From the NCBI GenBank assembly GCA_023248915.1, contig JAHFDQ010000112.1, positions 4,699-12,919 on the forward strand: 8,221 bases of DNA, in the 5' to 3' direction. This DNA is from Archangiaceae bacterium (lineage in GTDB: Bacteria; Myxococcota; Myxococcia; Myxococcales; Myxococcaceae). Both the position numbers and the translations under genes were made by a program. Shown here one piece after another: positions 1-5,255 of the stretch. The first letter of the stretch is position 1. Each line of letters begins with the position of its first letter. The notes under the pieces were generated by a model, which saw only the letters and a program-made list of their open reading frames with translations, had not been told where the DNA came from and ran no database searches.

Positions 1-1
1 T

Positions 2-619
2 GAAGCCCACCGCAGCCAGGGCATCGGGGTGCCGCCCGCCATGGCGCTACACGTCACCCTCGAGGTGTTGAAGGCGCTCGCCTACTTCCACCAGGCGACC
101 ACCCGAACCGGCACGCCCCTCGAGCTGGTGCACGGCGACGTCAACCCGTCGAACGTCCTGTTCTCGGGCGCGGGCGAGGTGAAGCTCAGCGACTACGGCG
201 TGACCAAGGGCCACAGCGGCGCCATCGGCCCGCGCGAAGGGGTGGCGGCCGGCAAGCTGCACTACCTCTCGCCCGAGCAGACGCGCGGCGAACCCCTCGG
301 CCCCGGGTCGGACCTGTTCGCCGTCGGCATCATGTTCCACGAGCTGGTGCTGGGCGCCCACCCCTTCCCGTCGAAGTCGGCCGAGCCCGAGGCGGTGATG
401 GCCGCCATCCGCGCCGCCAAGCTGTCGCTGCCGCCCACCGTCGACAAGCCGCTGGCCCGGGCCCTGGCGCGCGCGCTCGCCCCCGACCCCAAGGCGCGCT
501 ACCGGACCGCCGGTGAGTTCGCCGCCGACCTCTTCCGGCATGCGCTCGACTCGAACCTCTCGCGCACCGCCAAGGACGTCCAGGTCTGGCTGGAAGGCAC
601 GCTCGAGCTGTTGCTCTAG
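2..619 (+). CDS. Ser/Thr protein kinase, C-terminal part (5'-partial)
   Basis: The reading frame is open from base 2, so the gene starts outside the window and the GTG at 29 is not a convincing start. The visible part covers the second half of a Hanks-type kinase domain. The catalytic loop HGDVNPSN is at 131-154, the Mg-binding motif appears as DYG at 191-199, the APE motif as SPE from 269, and the subdomain IX Asp (SDLFAVG) at 311. The protein ends soon after the last kinase helices, with no PEGA, TPR or membrane segment behind the domain. The catalytic Asp and DYG Asp are kept, but the loop Arg is Gly and the usual Lys (HRDxKPxN) is Asn. Myxobacterial kinases often vary at this Lys (for example HRDxSPxN), so activity is still likely but not certain. 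The stop codon overlaps that of the convergent tetR gene. The kinase family is clear; its target is unknown. Confidence 0.9.
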   Translation, partial: EAHRSQGIGVPPAMALHVTLEVLKALAYFHQATTRTGTPLELVHGDVNPSNVLFSGAGEVKLSDYGVTKGHSGAIGPREGVAAGKLHYLSPEQTRGEPLGPGSDLFAVGIMFHELVLGAHPFPSKSAEPEAVMAAIRAAKLSLPPTVDKPLARALARALAPDPKARYRTAGEFAADLFRHALDSNLSRTAKDVQVWLEGTLELLL

Positions 620-1230
620 GCGCCGGGGCGCGCCTTGCCCTGGGCGCCCGTCATGAACAGCGTGGACACGCCCTGGAGCATCATGCGCAGCTCGAGCTTT
701 GGGTTGCCGCCCCACGCCACCATCGCGGCCAGGGTGTTGACCAGGTAGAAGTCGGTGAGCGCTTCGGGCGGCAGGAGGTCGGCCAGCTCGCCCCGCTCGG
801 CCGCGGCCCGGAAGAAGGGCGTCAGCGCGGCGCGCACCGGCTCGGCCTCCCGGTCGAGCGCGTCCGCCGCCAGGCGCATGCCGGTCGCCGCCACGTCCAG
901 CACCAGCTTCGATTCGCCTTGCCAGGCATCGGCGATGGCGTTCGCGGTCGTGTCCAGCACCTGGGCCAGTCGGGTGCCGGCCGGCATCGCATTCAACTTC
1001 TTCACCACGCCGCACTCGGCCTCGCGCAGGCGCTGCACCAGCACGTCGACCTTGGTCGGAAAGTGAAAGTAGAAGGTGCCGCGGCTCACCGCCGCGAGCT
1101 TGGCGATGTCGTCGATGCGGCAGGTGGCAAATCCGTCGCGACGGAAAATTTCCAGAGCGGCCAGATAGACGCGACGGCGGGTCTCTTCCCGCTGCCGGTC
1201 TCGGCCTACGGGGTCTTGGGGACAGTCCAT
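616..1230 (-). CDS. TetR/AcrR-family transcriptional regulator
   Basis: This 204-residue protein has the usual size and layout of a TetR-family repressor. The N-terminal helices (about residues 12-33) lead into a helix-turn-helix at about 36-60, containing DDIAKLAAVSRGTFYFHF and then the typical PTKVDVL. The rest is a helical ligand-binding and dimerisation region without recognisable specificity. It probably binds a palindromic operator and releases it on binding a small molecule. The ATG at 1230 is preceded by a good AAGGAG. The gene lies 24 bp downstream of the glmS stop on the same strand, so it is probably co-transcribed with glmS as the last gene of the run. The 9-bp odd palindrome ggggtcccc in that gap (1245-1253) is the only local symmetry seen. 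No efflux or degradation gene sits beside it, so neither ligand nor target can be named. Confidence 0.9.
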   Translation of the reverse strand: MDCPQDPVGRDRQREETRRRVYLAALEIFRRDGFATCRIDDIAKLAAVSRGTFYFHFPTKVDVLVQRLREAECGVVKKLNAMPAGTRLAQVLDTTANAIADAWQGESKLVLDVAATGMRLAADALDREAEPVRAALTPFFRAAAERGELADLLPPEALTDFYLVNTLAAMVAWGGNPKLELRMMLQGVSTLFMTGAQGKARPGA

Positions 1231-1234
1231 GGCA

Positions 1235-1240
1235 CTCCTT
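1235..1240 (-). promoter_or_regulatory. Shine-Dalgarno of tetR
   Basis: The minus strand reads AAGGAG, with 4 nt between it and the ATG at 1230. It supports this start and suggests independent ribosome entry despite the short gap from glmS. Confidence 0.7.
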
Positions 1241-1254
1241 ACGCGGGGTCCCCT

Positions 1255-3090
1255 CTACTCCACCGTGACGCTCTTCGCGAGGTTTCTGGGCTGGTCGACG
1301 TCGGTCCCGCGGAGGTCGGCGACATGGTAGGCGAGCAACTGCAGGGGCACCGTGGCCACCACCGGCGCGAGCAGGGCGCTGGCCGGCGGCAGGGCGAGCG
1401 TGTGGTCGGCCAGGCCCCGCACGTGGGTGTCGCCCTCGTCGACCAGGGCAATCACCTTGCCGCCCCGGGCCCGCACCTCTTCGATGTTGCCGACTATCTT
1501 CTCGTAGGCGATGGCCGGCTCTCTGGGGGCAATCACCACCACCGGCAGGCGTTCGTCGATGAGCGCGATGGGGCCGTGCTTCATTTCACCGCCGGCGTAC
1601 CCCTCGGCGTGGATGTAGGAGATTTCCTTCAGCTTCAGCGCCCCTTCCAGCGCCACCGGGTACATCGGCCCCCGGCCGAGGAAGAGGAAGTCGGAAGCCG
1701 CCTGGAAGGTGCGGGCGATGGCCTTCACCTCGCCCTCGGTCTGGAGCGCGCGCTCGACCAGCTTGGGCACCTCGGTCAACTGGGTCAGCTTGGCTTGCGC
1801 GTCCTTTCGGCTCAGGTACCCGCGCAGCCGCCCCAGCTTCACCCCGAGCAGGTACAGCGCCACCAGTTGGGTGGTGAAGGCCTTGGTCGACGCGACGCCT
1901 ATCTCGGGGCCGGCGTTGGTCAGGAGCGAGAACTCGGCCTCGCGCGTCACCGCCGACCCGATGACGTTGCAGATCGCCATCGTCGCCGCGCCGCGCGCGC
2001 GCGCTTCCTTCAGGGCCGCCAGGGTGTCGGCGGTCTCGCCCGACTGGCTGACCGCGATGGCCAGGTGGGTGGGCGCCACGATGGGGTCGCGGTAGCGGAA
2101 CTCGTGCGCCAGCTCGACCGCGACGGGAATGCGGGCGAGGGACTCGATCATCAGCTTGCCGGCCAGGGCCGCGTGGTAGCTGGTGCCGCAGGCCAGGAAG
2201 GTGACCTGGGTGAGCGCGGCCACCTGCTCGGCCTCGAGGTTCCAGCCTTCCAGGTGCACGTCGCCTTCCGAGAGCAGCACCCGGCCCCGCAGCGTGTCGG
2301 CCACCGCGCGCGGCTGTTCCCAGATCTCCTTGTGCATGAAGTGCTTGTGGCCGCCCTTCTCGGCCATCATCGGAGTCCAGTCGATGCGGCGGCGGGCGCG
2401 GGCGACGGCGATTCCGGCGCGGTCGAAGATCTCGACCTTCTCGGCCGTGAGCACGGCCAGGTCTCCCTCGGCAAGGTAGACGAAGTCGCGGGTGTGCTCG
2501 AGCAGCGCCGGCACGTCGGACGCGACGTAGTTCTGCCCCTCGGAAAGGCCCAGCACCATCGGCGAGGCGTCCTTGGTGCAGACCAGCCGGGACGGGTCGG
2601 CCGCCGTCACCACCGCCAGCGCGTAGGTGCCCCGCACCTGCGCCACCGCGCGCCGCACGGCGTCCTTCAGCGGCAGGCCCGCCTTCAGCTCGTCGGCGAT
2701 GAGGTGGGCGAAGACCTCGGAATCGGTCTCGGAAGAGAACAGGTGCCCGCGCGCCTTCAACCCTTCCTTCAACGCCAGGTGGTTCTCGATGATGCCGTTG
2801 TGCACCACCGCCACCCCCTCGTACGAGTGCGGGTGGGCGTTCTCGTCGGACGGCCGGCCGTGGGTCGCCCAGCGGGTGTGGCCGATGCCCAGGCTGCCCC
2901 GGGGCGAGTCGGTCGCCAGCCGGTTCTCGAGGTTCTTCAGCTTGCCGGTGGCGCGCACCACCGACAGCCCGTGGCCGTTGACGACCGCCACCCCCGCCGA
3001 GTCGTAGCCCCGGTACTCGAGCTTCCGCAGTCCCGATACCAGGATGGGCGCCGACTCTCGGTCACCCACGTACCCGACGATTCCGCACAT
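1255..3090 (-). CDS. glmS: Glutamine--fructose-6-phosphate aminotransferase (isomerizing)
   Basis: GlmS converts fructose-6-phosphate and glutamine to glucosamine-6-phosphate, the committed step to UDP-GlcNAc, in the cytosol. The 611 residues match the family length (609 in E. coli). The N-terminal class II amidotransferase domain starts MCGIVGYVG, with Cys2 becoming the N-terminal nucleophile after Met removal, followed by HTRWATHG (71-78), NGIIENH (98-104) and SETDSE (120-125). Two SIS sugar-isomerase domains follow: CGTSYHA (301-307), SQSGETADT (348-356), STKAF (401-405) and the catalytic stretch KLKEISYIHAEG (486-497). The C-terminus is the conserved LAKSVTVE. The frame stays open for 24 codons upstream, but only the ATG at 3090 puts Cys at position 2, and it has a strong Shine-Dalgarno. 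glmU lies 82 bp upstream and tetR 24 bp downstream. No catalytic residue is missing. The 82-bp leader is too short for a glmS ribozyme. Confidence 0.98.
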   Translation of the reverse strand: MCGIVGYVGDRESAPILVSGLRKLEYRGYDSAGVAVVNGHGLSVVRATGKLKNLENRLATDSPRGSLGIGHTRWATHGRPSDENAHPHSYEGVAVVHNGIIENHLALKEGLKARGHLFSSETDSEVFAHLIADELKAGLPLKDAVRRAVAQVRGTYALAVVTAADPSRLVCTKDASPMVLGLSEGQNYVASDVPALLEHTRDFVYLAEGDLAVLTAEKVEIFDRAGIAVARARRRIDWTPMMAEKGGHKHFMHKEIWEQPRAVADTLRGRVLLSEGDVHLEGWNLEAEQVAALTQVTFLACGTSYHAALAGKLMIESLARIPVAVELAHEFRYRDPIVAPTHLAIAVSQSGETADTLAALKEARARGAATMAICNVIGSAVTREAEFSLLTNAGPEIGVASTKAFTTQLVALYLLGVKLGRLRGYLSRKDAQAKLTQLTEVPKLVERALQTEGEVKAIARTFQAASDFLFLGRGPMYPVALEGALKLKEISYIHAEGYAGGEMKHGPIALIDERLPVVVIAPREPAIAYEKIVGNIEEVRARGGKVIALVDEGDTHVRGLADHTLALPPASALLAPVVATVPLQLLAYHVADLRGTDVDQPRNLAKSVTVE

Positions 3091-3172
3091 TCGACACTTC
3101 CTTCCCGGCCGGCCTCGACGCCGCGCTCGACAGTGGATGCTCACCCCGAGCCGGCGCCGCAACCGCCGGACG
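3091..3172 (-). other. glmU-glmS intergenic segment
   Basis: This 82-bp gap holds the glmS Shine-Dalgarno. Near its upstream end there is a short dyad (ccggcg 3151-3156 and cgccgg 3164-3169, 7-nt loop) with no T-tract after it, so it is not a convincing terminator. A GGCCGGCC palindrome lies nearby. No clear -10/-35 pair was seen, and co-transcription of glmU and glmS is the simplest reading. Confidence 0.4.
3098..3103 (-). promoter_or_regulatory. Shine-Dalgarno of glmS (decides the start)
   Basis: The minus strand reads AAGGAA (within GGAAGGAAG), 7 nt before the ATG at 3090. It supports the start that gives Cys2 and argues against the longer frame beginning at 3162. Confidence 0.75.
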
Positions 3173-4567
3173 CTAACGACGTTGCTTGGCGCGCTTCTTC
3201 GCGGCCCAGCCTTCCTTGATGGTCTGCCGCACCCGCGACAGCACCAGCGCGTCGGGCGGCACGTCGGCCGTCACCGTGGTGCCCGCGGCGACGTAGGCCC
3301 CCGCCCCCACCGTCACCGGCGCCACCAACTGGGTGTCCGAGCCGATGAAGACGCCGTCGCCCAACACGGTCGGGTGCTTGTCCACCCCGTCGTAGTTGCA
3401 GGTGATGGTGCCGGCGCCGACGTTCACCCCGGCGCCGATGTCCGCGTCGCCCAGGTACGACAGGTGGTTCGCTTTCGAACCCTTGCGGATGCGCGTCTTC
3501 TTCGTCTCGACGAAGTTGCCCAGGTGGACTCCTTCGTCCAGCGTAGTCCCTGGGCGAAGCCGGGCGAAGGGGCCGATGGCGCAGCCGGGCCCGACGACCG
3601 CTTCCTCGAGCACCGAGTAAGGCTTCACCTCGGTGCCGTCGCCGACGGTCGATCGGGACAGAATGCTGCCCTGCCCCAGCTTCACGTTGGCGCCAATCTC
3701 GCAGCCGGCGTGAATGGACACCATCGGCCCGATGACGGTGTTGGGGCCAATCTCCACCCCCTGGTCGATGAAGGTGGTCTCGGGGTGCTGCAGCGTCACC
3801 CCCAGGCGCATGTACTCGGTGTTGATGCGCATGCGCATCACCGCCGCGCGCGCGGCCAGCTCGGCCCGGTCGTTCACCCCGGCGGTCTCGTCGGCCTCGG
3901 CCAGCACCGTCGCCACTCCACCCTGCGCCGCGGCCCGCTCGATGATGTCGGTCAGGTAGAACTCGCCCTGGGCGTTCGCCGCCTTCACCTCGGAGAGCGA
4001 TCTCCACAGGAAGGCCGAGTCCACCAGGTAGATTCCCGCGTTCACCTCTTCGAGGCGCCGCTCGTCCGCGCTCGCGTCCTTGTGCTCGACCACCCGCTTC
4101 ACCCGGCCACCCTCGCGCACCACCCGGCCGTAACCGGTGGGGTCGGCGAGCCGCGACGTCAGCATCGCCAGCGGCCCCTTGCCGGCCCGGTAGGCGGCCG
4201 CCAGCGCGGACAGCGTCTCGGCGCGCAGGTTGGGCACGTCGCCGTATAAGATGAGGACGAGCCCGTCGTGCCTCGCCAGCGGGCCTTCTGCGCAGCGGAC
4301 GGCGTGGGCGGTGCCGTTCTGCTCGGCCTGGACCACGAAGGCGATCGGCTTGTCGGCGAAGGCCTCGCGAAGCGCCCCGGTCACCGCGTCAGCCTGGTAG
4401 CCCACCACCGCCACCACCGGGTCGGCGCCCAATTCGAACGCCCGCGACACCGGGTACCAACACAGCGGGCGCCCGAGCAGCGAGTGCAGCACCTTCACCT
4501 TCTCGGACTTCATTCGCGTGCCCTTGCCGGCGCACAGCACCACTGCCGCGAGTGATGAGCTGGACAT
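3173..4567 (-). CDS. glmU: Bifunctional N-acetylglucosamine-1-phosphate uridyltransferase / glucosamine-1-phosphate acetyltransferase
   Basis: GlmU acetylates glucosamine-1-phosphate with acetyl-CoA and then transfers UMP to give UDP-GlcNAc. The 464 residues match the family. The N-terminal nucleotidyltransferase domain (about 1-235) shows LCAGKGTRM (11-19), Lys25 in KVLH, QAEQNGTAHAV (80-90), YGDVP with the metal-binding Asp110, GYGRVV (145-150), EVNAGIY (174-180) and Asn232. The left-handed beta-helix acetyltransferase domain (about 255-440) shows RPGTTL (Arg338), Lys356, the catalytic base His368 in NHLSYLGDA, CNYDG (390-394) and GSDTQLVAPVTVG (409-421). The tail is very basic (KKRAKQRR). 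Residues after YGDVP are N-L, where E. coli has L-I, a small departure. The ATG at 4567 is the only start between the upstream in-frame stop (4601-4603) and the conserved N-terminus. It lacks a Shine-Dalgarno, and a promoter-like sequence lies directly upstream. Confidence 0.98.
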   Translation of the reverse strand: MSSSSLAAVVLCAGKGTRMKSEKVKVLHSLLGRPLCWYPVSRAFELGADPVVAVVGYQADAVTGALREAFADKPIAFVVQAEQNGTAHAVRCAEGPLARHDGLVLILYGDVPNLRAETLSALAAAYRAGKGPLAMLTSRLADPTGYGRVVREGGRVKRVVEHKDASADERRLEEVNAGIYLVDSAFLWRSLSEVKAANAQGEFYLTDIIERAAAQGGVATVLAEADETAGVNDRAELAARAAVMRMRINTEYMRLGVTLQHPETTFIDQGVEIGPNTVIGPMVSIHAGCEIGANVKLGQGSILSRSTVGDGTEVKPYSVLEEAVVGPGCAIGPFARLRPGTTLDEGVHLGNFVETKKTRIRKGSKANHLSYLGDADIGAGVNVGAGTITCNYDGVDKHPTVLGDGVFIGSDTQLVAPVTVGAGAYVAAGTTVTADVPPDALVLSRVRQTIKEGWAAKKRAKQRR

Positions 4568-4575
4568 GGCCCGGA

Positions 4576-4604
4576 GGTTTACGGACCGCCCGCCAGAAGG
4601 TCAA
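4576..4604 (-). promoter_or_regulatory. Candidate sigma-70-type promoter for glmU
   Basis: On the minus strand, TTGACC (4604-4599; 5 of 6 to TTGACA) is followed after exactly 17 bp by TAAACC (4581-4576; 3 of 6 to TATAAT). A start site 7-9 nt after the -10 box would fall at about 4567-4569, on or within 2 nt of the glmU ATG. That would give a leaderless or nearly leaderless mRNA, consistent with the missing Shine-Dalgarno. The -10 match is modest, so this remains a prediction. Confidence 0.4.
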
Positions 4605-4610
4605 CTCGCG

Positions 4611-4760
4611 TCAGCCCTGGGGCAGCTCGCGCCGGGCAGGCCGCGCCCGCACCTCGACCGCCAGCCCCGACGCCAGCGCGGTGATGGCGTAGGCGGGGGT
4701 CAGCACCAGCGTGCCCTGCGGCACCGCGGGCGGCTTCAACGACGGAGTCACCAGATTCAC
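4611..4760 (-). CDS. Small hypothetical protein, 49 aa, coupled to pilZ
   Basis: I do not recognise this protein. The ORF starts with GTG at 4760, which overlaps the pilZ stop as GTGA, and ends at TGA 4611-4613, leaving 43 bp before glmU. It begins MNLVTPSLKPPAVPQG, has a mildly hydrophobic middle (about residues 17-36, LVLTPAYAITALASGLAVEV), and ends in a basic stretch, RARPARRELPQG. Nearly every codon ends in G or C, as in the neighbouring genes, and a GAGG lies 6 nt before the GTG inside pilZ. The overlap, ribosome site and codon use together support a real, translationally coupled gene. Against it are its short length and lack of any known motif. The middle is too polar at its ends for a confident membrane segment. 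A function linked to PilZ is inference from coupling only. Confidence 0.55.
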   Translation of the reverse strand: MNLVTPSLKPPAVPQGTLVLTPAYAITALASGLAVEVRARPARRELPQG

Positions 4761-5095
4761 GACGCACCTCGCGCCCTTCGAGCGACGTAGTCGAGAATCG
4801 ACTCCCGGTCGCCTTGGGCAATGTCGACAAACCAGACCCCCAACCCCGGGGGCCTGAGAAGATTTCCTCGCACCGTTCGAACCACCTTCCCCAGCACCGT
4901 GAACGCCCGCTCGAGCCCCGGCAGCATCAGGCGCACCGTCACCAGCGAGCCTTCGGCCAGCGCGGTCGGCGTCTTGAGGAAGACGCCCCCGGCCGAAATC
5001 TGGTCGGCCCCGGCCTGAACCAGCTTGTTCCACTCGAACACCTTGACTGGACCAGTCAGGGGGGCTCGGGCGTATTTCCTCTGCTCGGGGAGCAC
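4757..5095 (-). CDS. PilZ-domain protein (Myxococcus paralogous type)
   Basis: This 112-residue protein is a single PilZ domain, a cytosolic c-di-GMP receptor fold. The N-terminal RxxxR motif is present at residues 6-10 (RKYAR). The second motif, normally D/N-x-S-x-x-G, is QISAGG at 32-37, so Gln stands where Asp or Asn is usual, with an Asp just before it. The beta-barrel continues with EGSLVTVRLMLPG, the GKVVRTVRG strand and GLGVWFVDI (84-92), and a short C-terminal helix follows (DRESILDYVARR). The pattern resembles the PilZ-like domain family described as a Myxococcus xanthus paralogous domain. The start is GTG at 5095: an in-frame TGA lies 12 nt upstream, and a later start would remove RxxxR. 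No Shine-Dalgarno is evident. Its stop overlaps the start of the 49-aa ORF, and glmU follows. Whether it still binds c-di-GMP is uncertain because of Gln32. Confidence 0.88.
   Translation of the reverse strand: MLPEQRKYARAPLTGPVKVFEWNKLVQAGADQISAGGVFLKTPTALAEGSLVTVRLMLPGLERAFTVLGKVVRTVRGNLLRPPGLGVWFVDIAQGDRESILDYVARRARGAS
4767..4770 (-). promoter_or_regulatory. Shine-Dalgarno of the 49-aa ORF, inside pilZ
   Basis: The minus strand reads GAGG (in GAGGTG), 6 nt before the GTG at 4760. It supports translation of the small ORF by re-initiation at the end of pilZ. Confidence 0.5.
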
Positions 5096-5255
5096 CGGCG
5101 GCCGTCATGCAACCGGAGAGCCAGCCGAAACCGGCGAAGGCACAGGGGAAACCCCGGCCTGATCCAAGCACTTGCAGCCGGTCGCTCGGTGTCGGCATTA
5201 GGCAGAGGCATGGCGCCTGTGCCATGCCTTGCCCGTTTCCGACACAGATCTGCTC
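5096..5255. promoter_or_regulatory. Divergent intergenic region between pilZ and the TatD-like gene
   Basis: These 160 bp must carry the promoters for both the minus-strand pilZ run and the plus-strand cluster. The best plus-strand pair is weak: TTGCAG (5172-5177) and CATTAG (5196-5201), 18 bp apart, which would start RNA at the edge of the inverted repeat at 5206. No good minus-strand pair was found. Two short GC stem-loops with A-rich loops are present (gccg/cggc at 5124-5135; gggg/cccc at 5145-5155), each containing GAAACC, with 21 bp between the two copies. Confidence 0.5.
5206..5229. repeat. Perfect 9-bp inverted repeat with 6-nt spacer
   Basis: The arms are aggcatggc (5206-5214) and gccatgcct (5221-5229), separated by gcctgt. 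The repeat ends 26 bp before the ATG of the TatD-like gene. It could be an operator or a hairpin in the 5' leader. No T-run follows, so an intrinsic terminator is unlikely. A TTG start at 5229 would overlap the second arm, which favours the ATG at 5256. Confidence 0.7.

Noticed and set aside
619..650. GC-rich dyads near the convergent stops (ggcgc/gcgcc and gggcgccc) as a bidirectional terminator.
   Set aside because: They are short, lack T-tracts, and lie within the tetR coding sequence.
3091..3172. Possible glmS ribozyme upstream of glmS.
   Set aside because: The gap is 82 bp, shorter than the ribozyme, shows no matching core, and that ribozyme class is typical of Gram-positive bacteria.
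919..3219. A 766-codon open frame on the plus strand, antisense to glmS.
   Set aside because: Long antisense frames are expected opposite real genes in GC-rich DNA. Its translation is low-complexity, rich in R, G, H, Q and V, with no domain, and glmS on the other strand is unmistakable.
5107..5160. Glycine- or cobalamin-riboswitch-like words (GGAGAG, GCGAAGG, GGAAAC).
   Set aside because: The words are out of register, the pairing partners (such as CUCUC for GGAGAG) are absent, and no downstream gene fits either ligand.
5136..5185. Resemblance to a c-di-GMP-I (GEMM) riboswitch on the plus strand: GCACAGGGGAAACC at 5140-5153, then CCGGCCTGATCC and GCAGCCGG.
   Set aside because: The stem with the GAAA tetraloop and the conserved GACGCAAAGCC segment are missing, so the fold cannot form as known. 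A covariance scan with the Rfam GEMM-I model (RF01051) would settle it; a significant hit would overturn this rejection.
5206..5229. Sigma-54 promoter reading of the dyad (TGGCAC ... TGCC).
   Set aside because: The GG-to-GC spacing is two bases longer than the strict sigma-54 spacing on either strand.
5206..5240. The 9-bp dyad as an intrinsic terminator.
   Set aside because: No T-run follows on either strand, and no gene reads into it.
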